64,000 nt of DNA from Cordia subcordata (Eukaryota; Streptophyta; Magnoliopsida; Boraginales; Cordiaceae), in NCBI GenBank assembly GCA_028554755.1, contig JAPTOF010000017.1, positions 496,001-560,000 on the forward strand, given 5' to 3'. The position numbers were made by a program, and so were the translations under genes. Every line of letters begins with the position of its first letter. Positions within the stretch are counted from its first letter, which is position 1. Under the pieces are notes generated by a model that searched no databases, was not told where the DNA came from, and worked only from the letters and a program-made list of their open reading frames with translations. This document shows, one piece after another, positions 46,179 through 55,856 of this stretch.

Positions 46179-47462
46179 TGTTAGCTAAATATTCTTTATT
46201 GATTTTGATGATGAAAATATATATATGCATTTGACTAAACAGCTTCTTGTGAAATGAGAATATCATATGAAGCTTGGAAAATATGAAGATGTGCATAAAG
46301 GATCATTTGGAGAAGAGAAAAGTTGAGAAGGCATAAGGAGGAGAAGAGAAGACATAAGGGATATCGGACTTATTTTTTTCTTGCTCTTCTTGTGAAATGC
46401 CTTTATATTGTGTAGACTTGGCTCAAAACAATTTTCCTTATCATTGCAAATTTTTCTCAAGTATTGCACTTTTAAAAATATGCACAAATGTATTTGAATA
46501 CATATATTGAGTCAAAATGAGTTTTTGGGGTGTTTTCATTCACAACACGTGTTTACATATTTATACAAAATTACTTGGAGTTGTGAAAATATACTTGAGC
46601 TTGTTTTTTCAAAGGAATCTGGCTTTACTTCTTTTCGGAATGGCCGGACTTGCCGGCCGACCTACCGATCGTGGTCGCCGGCCTATTCAGAGTAAAGGTA
46701 AAGCGACTTCTAGCCGGTTAACCGGCTAAGGCGTCCGGCCTAGTCAGAGAGGGTGAAAGGCAAGTCGGACGACCAAGCCGGTCGACCAGCTGAACGGGGC
46801 TGTAATAAATGCACTAGCCGTTTCTTACCGTTCTGTCCAAGTTTTTTCAATCCCCTTTCACCTACCAAATCCCTAACCCTCAATCCTCTATAAATACACA
46901 TTCAAATACAAGTTTTAATCAATGAAGTGAAGTGTGCTAAAGCTTTTATTATCATTCAATCCTTCTTGAGCCAATTCTTGCAATATTTTGAGCTTTCAAG
47001 AGCTTATCATTTTCTCTTCTTGAGGAAATTCTCATATTCAAATTCTTGTCATACTTTGAATATCTACACACTTTGTGAGCTTAAATCATTGTGAGAAATA
47101 TCCATTCTTAGCTTGTAAAGTGTGAGGAAATCCTATAGAGTGTAGCTCTTGGGTTCTTTGAAGAAAGACTTCAAAGAGGGTGTAAAATCTTGGTTTGTGC
47201 TTCACCAAGTTTTGAAGAAGCATTCTAGTGGAAGTTCTTGAAGTCCTAAGGGGAGATTCCTTGGGCGGTGGACGTAGGCTTGGCCGAACCACCTAAAAAT
47301 CGTTTGTCTCTCTTCTCTTTGCCTTTAAGTTCATTCTAATTATCTTGCCTATATTGTGTTTGATATATGCTTGTTAGAGTTGTAAATTTACTGCAAATTT
47401 TAAAAACAAAAATTAGCATTTATATCTTAATTCACCCCCCTCTTAAGATATTTGCACCCACA
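46179..47462 (+). repeat. element G 5' LTR (1284 bp)
   Basis: The ends are TGTTAGCTAAAT and TTTGCACCCACA. The TATA box CTATAAATA is at 46888-46896. A GC-rich block with CCGGTTAACCGGC and CCGGTCGACCAGC is at 46635-46800. Compared with the 3' LTR, almost all differences fall between about 46635 and 46775. Confidence 0.93.
46635..46896 (+). promoter_or_regulatory. GC-rich palindrome block and TATA box in the G 5' LTR
   Basis: The block contains GCCGGCCGACC, GATCGTGGTCGCCGGCC, AGCCGGTTAACCGGCTAAGG and AAGCCGGTCGACCAGC, in an LTR that is otherwise AT-rich. It ends about 90 bases before the TATA box. The same kind of block is in the gypsy LTRs of A, B and C and again before ORF3 of G. Confidence 0.5.
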
Positions 47463-47464
47463 AT

Positions 47465-47474
47465 TGGTATCAGA
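47465..47474 (+). other. primer-binding site of element G (initiator tRNA-Met)
   Basis: TGGTATCAGA lies two bases after the LTR end, matching the initiator-Met primer complement. Gag begins 48 bases further on. Confidence 0.9.
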
Positions 47475-47521
47475 CCTAGGGTTCTACATTATAGTTTAAC
47501 AACTAGTAGAATTTATAGCAA

Positions 47522-49187
47522 ATGGAGGGAATTTCTATTAAACAAGCACCCCCTTTTGATGGAACTAATTATGCCTTTTGGAAAATGAGAATGAAAGTGT
47601 TTATACAATCTCATGATTATAAAGCTTGGAAAATAATAGAAAATGGACCTATTTTACCTACAAAATTTGAAGGCAATAGGAGAATACCTAAACCTGAAAG
47701 TGAATGGAATGATGAAGATATAAAATTATTTGAATTAAATCAAAAGCTTTACATTATTTATTTAATGCTATGAATGCCACTGAATTTGCTAGGGTAATGG
47801 GTTGTACTTCAGCTAAAGAGCTTTGGGATCAATTAGAAGTATCCTATGAAGGAACAAGCCAAGTAAAAGAATCTAGGATTGCCATGCTTGTACATAAATA
47901 TGAATTATTCAAAATGCTTCCAAATGAAAATGTAGAACAAATGTTTTCTAGATTTGTTGAAATTACTAATGGTTTAAAAGCTCTTGGTAAAGATTATTCT
48001 AACGTCGAAAAAGTAAGGAAAGTACTAAGGAGCTTGCCATCATCGTGGCAACCAAAAGTCACAATGATAAAGGAAGCAAAGGACTTGAACACATTGGAGC
48101 TCAATGAGCTCATTGGGTCACTCATGACTCATGAGCTAGAGATAAAAGACCATGAGGAGGAAGAAAGGAAAACAAGGAAGTCCATTGCTTTAGTTGCATC
48201 AAGATTTTCATCAAGTGACGATGAAGAAGAAGAGGAAGACCCGGAAGATGAGGAGATAGCACTTCTAGCCCGGAATTTAAAAAATTTATGAAATTTCGAA
48301 AGATGAGAAAGGGTACCTCTTCAAGCAACTCCAATTGGAAGAGGAAAGTAAAAGATGGTAAAGAGCTCAAGAAGATGAAAGATGCAAAGGATGAAATAAA
48401 GTGCTTCAATTGCAACAAGCCGGGACATATAAAAGCAAATTGTCCTAGGCTTTCAAAGAAGAAGGAAGCAAAAGCGCTCAAAGCTACATGGGACTTTTCA
48501 AAAACCGAAGAAGATGAAGAAGAACATCATGAGGTAGCAAACTTTTGCCTCATGGCCAATGAGGATGAGGTACTATCTTCTCCATCTCTATCTATTTACT
48601 ATTCATCTAGTGAAGAGGAGGAAGAAGAATGTAGTTTTGAGGAATTAAAAGAAGCATTTGCTAAATTACATGATGACCTATCCTTAGCCTTGGCTAAAAA
48701 CAAGCAAATGCATAAGAGTTTGAAACTTGTTCAAAATGAAAAAGAAATTTTTGAAAAGAAAAATGCTTCACTTATTGAGAAAATAGATGTCTTAGAAAAG
48801 GAAAATGATTCATATGCTGAAGATTTTGTAAAGATTGAAAAAGAAGTCAATGATTTAAAGAAGAAAAATGAGGATTTGAATAAAATTGTTCAAAAATTTA
48901 CAAATGGGAAAGAAAACTTTGAAAAACTTCTTGGAAGTCAAAAAATGTCTTTTGACAAAAGTGGTATTGGATATAAACCTAATATTAATCAAAAATATTT
49001 CAAAACCTATTTTGTCAAAGCTTCTACTTCTTCATCCTTCTCCTCACAAAAGCCAAATGTTATTTGTACTTACTGTGAAAAGAAAGGACATGTATCCTCT
49101 CATTGTTATTACAAGAAAATTCGTGATAGAGGATCACATGTTCCATATTGGCAAAGACCGAAGTGGGTGGTTAAAAACAAATATTAA
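47522..49187 (+). pseudogene. gag of element G (SIRE-type, two zinc knuckles), two frameshifts
   Basis: The ATG at 47522 opens MEGISIKQAPPFDGTNYAFW, the usual start of SIRE-type Gag. A frameshift near 47760 leads into the second segment (47770-48291; WDQLEVSYEGTSQVKESRI, RSLPSSWQPKVTMIKEAKDL, SLMTHELE). A one-base deletion near 48275 shifts into 48288-49187. That part holds knuckle 1 (CFNCNKPGHIKANC), an acidic stretch, a Lys/Glu-rich coiled coil over about 110 residues, and knuckle 2 (CTYCEKKGHVSSHC). The three segments together give a Gag of about 550 residues. The two shifts are probably mutations and not programmed, because each removes conserved residues. Confidence 0.85.
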
Positions 49188-49668
49188 ACTAACGCCAAGG
49201 ACCCAAGGTGTTGGGACCCCAAATAAAGAATTGCTTTTGAATTTCATGTGTGTAGGTATACAATGAAAGCAATTCAAGCAAAATAAGATGGATCTTGGAC
49301 GTGGTTGTTCCAAGCACATGACGGGGAACTCATCACTTTTCTACAAACTAAAAAGAATAAAAGGAGGAGATGTCACCTTCGGGGACAATAGCAAAGGGAA
49401 AATTATTGGAAAAGGAAGCATTGGTAATGAAAATTCTCTTGTTATACACAATGTCCTACTTGTTGAAGGTCTAAAATTTAATTTACTTAGTATTAGTCAA
49501 CTATGCAACAAAGGTCATAAGGTAGTTTTTCAATCTTCTAAATGCCTTGTGTATGAATGTGGAAATGAAAAAGTGTTATTTGCAGCTAAGAGAAATGAAA
49601 ATGTTTACATCGTTGAAATTGATCAACTTATATATCAACATGTTAAATGTCTATCTCATTGTGCATGA
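49188..49668 (+). pseudogene. protease of element G
   Basis: After several small frame changes (49190-49285) the protease reads WILD in one frame and then GCSKHMTGNSSLF in the next. The Ser codon of the D-S-G active site has lost one base at 49300/49301. It is followed by GGDVTFGDNSKGKIIGKGSI and NVLLVEGLKFNLLSISQLC, the normal continuation into the pre-integrase region. The mutation is a single base and sits in the catalytic triad, so this copy cannot mature its own polyprotein. Confidence 0.8.
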
Positions 49669-50749
49669 TAACACGTGGTTATGGCATAGAAGATTAGGAC
49701 ATGCTAGCATGAGCTTATTGAATGATTTATCAAAGCATGATCTTGTTCGAGACCTACCAAAGCTAAAATTTGAAAAAGATAAAATATGTGATGCTTGTCA
49801 ATTAGGAAAACAACATAAAACATCCTTCAAATCCTTAAATAAGGTTTCAACAAATAGAGCTTTACAACTACTACATATGGATTTGTTTGGACCCATTGAT
49901 GTGGCAAGCTTAGGAGGATCTAGGTCTGCATTTGTTGTAGTTGATGATTACACTAGATTTACATGGGTCATGTTTCTTGCACATAAAAATGAGGCCTTCA
50001 ATGAATTTGCAAGATTGTGTAGAAAAGTGCAAAATGAGAAAGGCTATTTTATAACTTGCATCCGTAGTGATAATGGCACCGAATATGTGAATACCCCTTT
50101 CATGAACTTTTGTGATGAACATGGCATAGAGCATAACTTTTCGGCCCCTCGTACTCCTCAACAAAATGGGGTAGTAGAGAGGAAGAATCGTACATTACAA
50201 GAAATGGCAAGGACTATGCTAAAAGAACACAACTTGCCAACATATTTTTGGAGTGAAGCCATAAATATTGCATGTTATGTGCAAAATAGAGTATTGATTA
50301 GACCTATTTTAAACAAAACTCCATATGAACTATGGTATAGCAAAACACCTAAAGTATCATACTTCAAGGTATTTGGTTGTAAATGCTTTATTCTAAACAC
50401 TAAGGACCACTTAAGAAAATTTGATTCTAAATCCGATGAAGGAATATTCTTAGGTTATTCCACAAAGAGTAAAGCATATAGGGTATATAATAAGAGAACT
50501 CTTGTTGTAGAAGAATCAATACATGTTACATTTGATGAGACTAATCCATTTGAGCCGAGAAAGGAAATTGATGATGTAGGTTATCTTTTGGAAAAGACAA
50601 CACTTGAAGATCCAACTCCAAAAGACAAAGAAACGAAACAAGAAGAAGAACTTCAAGAAAGGAGGTCTCAAGAGAATGAGGAAATCAAACAATGCTCAAA
50701 CAAAGATGATGAAACAAAAGAACCTCATGAAGATCTACCAAAGAGTTAG
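49669..50749 (+). CDS. integrase of element G
   Basis: An open frame covers the pre-integrase domain (WLWHRRLGHASMSLL, CDACQLGKQHKTSFK) and the catalytic core with all three acidic residues in context: LLHMDLFGPI (Asp), IRSDNGTEYVN (Asp) and QQNGVVERKNRTLQEMART (Glu). The C-terminal part has FGCKCFILN, KSDEGIFLGYSTKSKAYRVY and an acidic linker. The frame closes with a TAG at 50747-50749 that replaces a Trp codon in LPKSW-KFVRNHP. Beyond the stop the same frame continues as pol. It would insert cDNA into the genome. Confidence 0.88.
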
Positions 50750-51650
50750 AAGTTTGTGAGAAACCATCCTCAAGATCTCATTCTCGGTAATCCAAATGAA
50801 GGTGTAAGAACTAGGCGTAATATTAGCACTTTTTGTGAGCATCATGCATTTATTTCACATGTTGAACCCAAAAATGTAAAAGAAGCACTATTAGATGAGA
50901 ATTGGATAATAGCTATGCAAGAAAAACTTAATCAATTTGAGAGAAATAAAGTATGGAAGCTAGTTGAAAGACCTAAGGATAGACCGGTAATTGGAACCAA
51001 ATGGGTATTTAGAAACAAACTAGATGAAGCTGGAATAGTGACTAGGAATAAGGCTAGACTAGTTGCACAAGGATACAATCAAGAAGAAGGAATTGATTAT
51101 GATGAAACTTATGCTCCTGTAGCTAGACTTGAATCCATTCGTATGTTACTTGCATTTGCATGTCACATGGACTTTAAACTTTATCAAATGGATGTAAAAA
51201 GTGCATTTTTAAATGGATTCATTGAAGAAGAAGTTTATGTTGAACAACCCCCTGGTTTTGAAGATTCATGTTTTCCTAATCATGTGTTTAAACTAGAAAA
51301 GGCTTTGTATGGCTTATAGCAAGCTCCTAGAGCTTGGTATGAAAGACTTAGTGGATTTTTGATTGAAAACAATTTCGAAAGAGGAAAACTTGATTCAACC
51401 TTATTTATCAAAAGAAAAGACAATGATATTCTACTTGTCCAAATTTATGTAGATGATATAATTTTTGGTGCTACTAATATTTCCTTGTATGAGAATTTTT
51501 CGAAGTGCATGCATAAGGAGTTCGAGATGAGCATGATGGGAGAATTAACCTTCTTCCTCGGACTTCAAATCAAACAAGCAAAAGAAGGGATCTTCATAAA
51601 TCAAGCCAAGTACACCAAGGAAATCATCAAGAAATTTGGACTTGAAGATG
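50750..51650 (+). pseudogene. reverse transcriptase of element G, one nonsense mutation
   Basis: The frame continues from the integrase: KEALLDENWIIAMQEKLNQF, VIGTKWVFRNKLDEAG, ARLVAQGYNQEEGIDYDETY, FKLYQMDVKSAFLNGFIEEE. A TAG at 51317-51319 replaces the Lys in ALYGL-K-QAPRAWYERL. The catalytic box QIYVDDIIFGAT near 51445-51480 is intact, and LTFFLGLQIKQ follows. With only one stop the RT is close to functional, in line with the youth of the insertion. Confidence 0.88.
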
Positions 51651-52387
51651 CAAAGGAGATTGGAACTCCCATGAGCCCTTCAACTAAGCTAGACAAAGAT
51701 GAGAAAGGTAAATCAGTAGACGAGAAGAAATATAGAGGTATGATCGGTAGCCTATTATATTTAACTGCCTCTAGACCTGATATCATGTTCTCAGTGTGCT
51801 TATGTGCTAGGTTTCAATCAAATCCTAAGGAAATTCACTTAACAGCTGTAAAAAGAATAATAAGATATCTTAAGGATACAATTAATTTAGGACTTTGGTA
51901 TGCTAAAGGAACATCGTTTGATTTATGTGGTTTTTCTGATGCTGACTATGCTGGCTGCAAAATAGATCGTAAAATCACTAGTGGAACATTCCAATTCATA
52001 GTACATTCCTTAGTATCTTGGTCTTGTAGGAATCAAAATAGTGTTGCAATTTCTACCATCAAGCTGAATATATTGCAGAGCGGTTGTGTGGCACAAATAT
52101 TGTGGATGAAACAAAATCTACTTGATTATGGATTGAAATATAATCATATTCCTATATATTGTGATAATACTAGTGCAATTAATCTTACTAAGAATCCAAT
52201 TCAACATTCAAGAACTAAGCATATTGAGATTAGACACCGTTTCATCAGAGATCATGTACAAAAAGGAGATATAATTCTTGAATTTGTTGATACTTTACAT
52301 CAAGTTGCTGATATTTTCACCAAACCTTTGAATAAGGATCAATTTTGCAAGATTAGGAGAGAAATTGGAATGATAAAATGTCGCTAA
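51651..52387 (+). pseudogene. RNase H of element G, local frame scramble at a catalytic Glu
   Basis: KKYRGMIGSLLYLTASRPDI and AVKRIIRYLKDTINLGLWY lead into FSDADYAGCKIDRKITSG, with the first catalytic Asp. Near 52055-52085 the residues STIKLNILQSGC replace the expected S-T-A-E-A-E-Y-I-A-like segment. The neighbouring frame there reads QAEYIA, so a pair of compensating indels has scrambled about ten residues, including the catalytic Glu. The frame is then normal: IPIYCDNTSAINLTKNPIQH (Asp) to VADIFTKPLNKDQF, with a proper stop at 52385-52387. Confidence 0.82.
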
Positions 52388-52449
52388 ATGGGATATATAT
52401 GTGTTTTTGTGGCTTGGGTATGAAAATTAAAACATTTTTGAACTTTCTG

Positions 52450-52580
52450 ACGCAGCCGGTCGACCGACTAAAGTCTTAGGCGTCCGGCTAAAGCAGAAAA
52501 TTTAATTTGCTCTTTGATCCAGCCGGTCGACCTAGCCGGTCGACCCTCGCGATCAGCCTACGACCGATCAACGCGGTAAT
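52450..52580 (+). promoter_or_regulatory. GC-rich GTCGAC block upstream of ORF3 in element G
   Basis: Between the pol stop and ORF3 lies a 130-base block with GCAGCCGGTCGACCGACTAA, CAGCCGGTCGACC and TAGCCGGTCGACCCTCG. It is the same motif set as in the LTR promoter blocks. A CT-rich, leader-like stretch (52590-52770) follows to the ORF3 ATG. The arrangement resembles a promoter plus 5' UTR, as if ORF3 had its own transcript. No TATA box as strong as in the LTR is visible. Confidence 0.4.
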
Positions 52581-52777
52581 TGTTAAAATTAAGGGTTTTC
52601 ACCCCAATTTCACCACAAACTCTCAAAATTCTTTCAACCCTTACTCAATTTTTCTTCAATCCCATCTCAAATCTTCAACTTTACACCGATTTCTTCCAAA
52701 TTTCTTCTCAAAATTGGTTTACCCACTTCAAAAAACATAGTTTTCTTCGATTATATCTACAAAAACAAGGCAAAATC

Positions 52778-54166
52778 ATGGTGAATCTAAGAGGGAAGAG
52801 TCAAACGCATGGGAGGAAAGGGAAAAGGGCAAGAACGCAATCTCCACCACCACCACCACCTCCAGCATCAAAGATTCAAGGGAAGCAATCTATTATCTAC
52901 GGTAAATACGTTGTAGACTCTGATTTTGCTGGTACAGATATATTACCGTTATTTGATAGATGGGCTACCTTTTTGCACTTGAATTGTGATGTACAAGACA
53001 AGCTAGTGGTTGAATTTTATGAAAATCTAGAGATAAGTTGTAGAAGTCCAAGATTAGAATTAGCCTCAACGGTTTGTGGAGTAGAATTTGTGCTTAATGA
53101 GGCTATTTTGCATAATATATTTCATATACCGGTTGAAGGGGAAGGACATTATAATAGTCAAGGGTGGCCGGAAGGAATTAGGGGAACTGGCATCCCGGGA
53201 GAAGTAATAAGATTTATGTGGGAGAATGTAGGACCTAGAGATCCAAACTTGATTCTTCCAATGTTAAGAGATGTTGATGTTAACACTAGGCTTGCTCTTA
53301 AGATTATGAGTGAAATAATTCTTCCTAGGAATATAAATGATGGAAAGATTCCAGTTATGGATGCATATATTTTTTACAGCCTTAGGAAGGGAAAGAAGAT
53401 AGCCTTGCCTTTCCTTATACTTCAACATATGCTGCACATTAGTGGAAAGGACGGAGGGAAAACAACTACTCCGGGATATGGAATGGCTTTAATGCATATC
53501 TTCTCATATTTCAGAATTTTCTCAAATGCTCCATACAAGATATTCGCTTGGAATTTCGATATGTTATATATGAACTTTATGGGCATTTACTGGTATAATA
53601 TGGAGCCAATAAACAGAGAGACATTCAAAAGTTTGCCCCAAAGTACTCAAGCTGCCATTAGATATAGAACTAAGAAGGGCACTACCTTCACCGACCCAGT
53701 GTTTGGTACTACAGCAGAAAACCTTGATGACATGGCTGGTGGGGTAGATATAAACTTTGGAGAAGATGAAGGGCCAGAATTTGAGGGAAATCCTAACATA
53801 GGCATACCTGGAACAATACCTATGGTTGTTAGTTCCTCTGAAGAAGAGGAAAACCCTGAGGAAGCGACTCTTAGGCGTGTATTAAGAGAGTCTAGGGAGC
53901 AAGAGCATTTTGAGGAGCTTCGCAGAAGAGAAATTCGTCAGGGAGCTGGTTCTAGCTCCAGGGGACAACAAGAAGACACTTCTATGATGGCTCAGATCCT
54001 ATCTCAGCTCCAGGCCTTAAACACGGGTATGAGTGACATGAGGACAACTATGGCAAGCCAATGGGATGAACTCACCACCTGGAGACAACACATTGATTCT
54101 GAAGTAGCGGCTATGAAGACAGACATGAGAAACTACTTCAAGGATCATCATGATGACGTGCCTTGA
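52778..54166 (+). CDS. ORF3 of element G: plant transposon protein-like, 462 aa
   Basis: The ATG at 52778 (MVNLRGKSQTHGRKGKRART) is preferred. The frame is open upstream, but only through leader-like sequence without another good start. A basic N-terminus resembling a nuclear signal and a run of eight prolines come first. A globular domain of about 270 residues follows (FAGTDILPLFDRWATFLHLN, VQDKLVVEFYENLE, FVLNEAILHNIFHIPVEG, ALKIMSEIILPRN, DAYIFYSLRKGKKIALPFLI). This is the pattern of the 'putative plant transposon protein' family, of unknown function. The tail is acidic (SSSEEEENPEE), then Arg-rich, then helical (MMAQILSQLQALNTGM). It sits where SIRE elements carry an env-like ORF, but I see no signal peptide or membrane segment. 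No stop interrupts it. Confidence 0.75.
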   Translation: MVNLRGKSQTHGRKGKRARTQSPPPPPPPASKIQGKQSIIYGKYVVDSDFAGTDILPLFDRWATFLHLNCDVQDKLVVEFYENLEISCRSPRLELASTVCGVEFVLNEAILHNIFHIPVEGEGHYNSQGWPEGIRGTGIPGEVIRFMWENVGPRDPNLILPMLRDVDVNTRLALKIMSEIILPRNINDGKIPVMDAYIFYSLRKGKKIALPFLILQHMLHISGKDGGKTTTPGYGMALMHIFSYFRIFSNAPYKIFAWNFDMLYMNFMGIYWYNMEPINRETFKSLPQSTQAAIRYRTKKGTTFTDPVFGTTAENLDDMAGGVDINFGEDEGPEFEGNPNIGIPGTIPMVVSSSEEEENPEEATLRRVLRESREQEHFEELRRREIRQGAGSSSRGQQEDTSMMAQILSQLQALNTGMSDMRTTMASQWDELTTWRQHIDSEVAAMKTDMRNYFKDHHDDVP

Positions 54167-54246
54167 TCTTTATTTTCTTCACTTAAAAACAATTTTCAGT
54201 TTTGTTGATTTCTAGTTTAGTTGACTTCACACCTTTCTTTCCTAAC

Positions 54247-54552
54247 TTTATGTTGATTTTGATGATGCCAAAGGGGGAGAAGTTTGATGAAGTATGAATT
54301 GATGAATTTGATGATTTGATGAATATGATGATTATGATTTGATGAAGTATATTTGGTATATTTGATGAATGTGGTGATATATTATGATATATGTGATTTA
54401 TGCATTTTTTTTTGTGATATAGAATATCCATGCTTTGGGTGATATGTTTGCAAATTTGATAATCAAAGCACTTGTTAGAAGAATGCATATATTAAGGGGG
54501 AGTATTCTTTTCAAATCTTAAAAATATTTGTCATCATCAAAAAGGGGGAGAT
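54247..54552 (+). other. 3' non-coding region and polypurine tracts of element G
   Basis: A first purine run, AAAGGGGGAGAAG (54256-54268), lies 90 bases after ORF3, preceded by TTTTGATGATGCC. The true tract, AAAAAGGGGGAGAT, ends at 54552 against the LTR. Between them are imperfect repeats of TTTGATGAA/TATGATG (54285-54380). The SIRE relic at 7265-7300 has the first motif as well. Confidence 0.7.
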
Positions 54553-55856
54553 TGTTAGCTAAATATTCTTTATTGATTTTGATGATGAAAATATATATAG
54601 CATTTGACTAAACAGCTTCTTGTGAAATGAGAATATCATATGAAGCTTGGAAAATATGAAGATGTGCATAAAGGATCATTTGGAGAAGAGAAAAGTTGAG
54701 ATGGCATAAGGAGGAGAAGAGAAGACATAAGGGATATCGGACTTATTTTTTTCTTGCTCTTCTTGTGAAATGCCTTTATATTGTGTAGACTTGGCTCAAA
54801 ACAATTTTCCTTATCATTGCAAATTTTTCTCAAGTATTGCACTTTTAAAAATATGCACAAATGTATTTGAATGCATATATTGAGTCAAAATGAGTTTTTG
54901 GGGTGTTTTCATTCACAACACGTGTTTACATATTTATACAAAATTACTTGGAGTTGTGAAAATATACTTGAGCTTGTTTTTTCAAAGGAATCTGGCTTTA
55001 CTTCTTTTCTGGAATGGCCGAACCCCTAAGCCGGTCGACTGGCTGACTGGGGTGGTCGCCCGGCCTATTCAGAGAGTGAAGGTAAAAGCCGGACCCCCTA
55101 GCCGGTCGACCGACTAAGGCGTCCGGCCTAGTCAGAGAGGGTGAAAGGCAAGCCGAACGACCAAGCCGGTTGACCGGCTGAACGGGGCTGTAATAAATGC
55201 ACTAGCCGTTTCTTACCGTTCTGTCCAAGTTTTTTCAATCCCCTTTCACCTACCAAATCCCTAACCTTCAATCCTCTATAAATACACATTCAAATACAAG
55301 TTTTAATCAATGAAGCGAAGTGTGCTAAAGCTTTTATTATCATTCAATCCTTCTTGAGCCAATTCTTGCAATATTTTGAGCTTTCAAGAGCTTATCATTT
55401 TCTCTTCTTGAGGAAATTCTCATATTCAAATTCTTGTCATACTTTGAATATCTACACACTTTGTGAGCTTAAATCATTGTGAGAAATATCCATTCTTAGC
55501 TTGTAAAGTGTGAGGAAATCCTATAGAGTGTAGCTCTTGGGTTCTTTGAAGAAAGACTTCAAAGAGGGTGTAAAATCTTGGTTTGTGCTTTACCAAGTTT
55601 TGAAGAAGCATTCTAGTGGAAGTTCTTGAAGTCCTAAGGGGAAATTCCTTGGGCGGTGGACGTAGGCTTGGCCGAACCACCTAAAAATCGTTTGTTTCTC
55701 TTCTCTTTACCTTTAAGTTCATTCTAATTATCTTGCCTATATTGTGTTTGATATATTGCTTGTTAGAGTTGTAAATTTACTGCAAATTTTAAAAATGAAA
55801 ATTAGCATTTATATCTTAATTCACCCCCCCCCCCACTTAAGATATTTGCACCCACA
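54553..55856 (+). repeat. element G 3' LTR (1304 bp)
   Basis: The ends are TGTTAGCTAAAT and GCACCCACA. The TATA box CTATAAATA is at 55276-55284. A variant GC-rich block at 55012-55195 has AAGCCGGTCGACTGGC and TAGCCGGTCGACCGACTAAG. Near 55823-55834 a run of C is longer than in the 5' LTR. Confidence 0.93.

Larger units (their letters stand above)
46179..55856 (+). mobile_element. Element G: SIRE-type copia retrotransposon with a third ORF, youngest insertion
   Basis: LTRs of 1284 and 1304 bp are nearly identical except in one GC-rich segment. The internal order is primer site, gag with two knuckles, protease, integrase, RT, RNase H, a GC-rich block, an intact third ORF and the polypurine tract. 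SIRE-type assignment rests on the gag/pol sequence style, the coiled-coil Gag extension between two knuckles, and an extra ORF after pol. The flanks GTAAT (46174-46178) and GTTAG (55857-55861) agree at only three of five positions, so the target duplication is imperfect. It lies inside the integrase of F. Confidence 0.92.

Noticed and set aside
48275..48291. Programmed frameshift or stop-start overlap (ATGA) in G gag
   Set aside because: A one-base deletion just upstream restores the known Gag register better, and related Gags are continuous here.
52580..52777. N-terminal extension of ORF3
   Set aside because: The frame is open but begins without an ATG, and the sequence is CT-rich and leader-like. 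The ATG at 52778 gives a sensible basic N-terminus.
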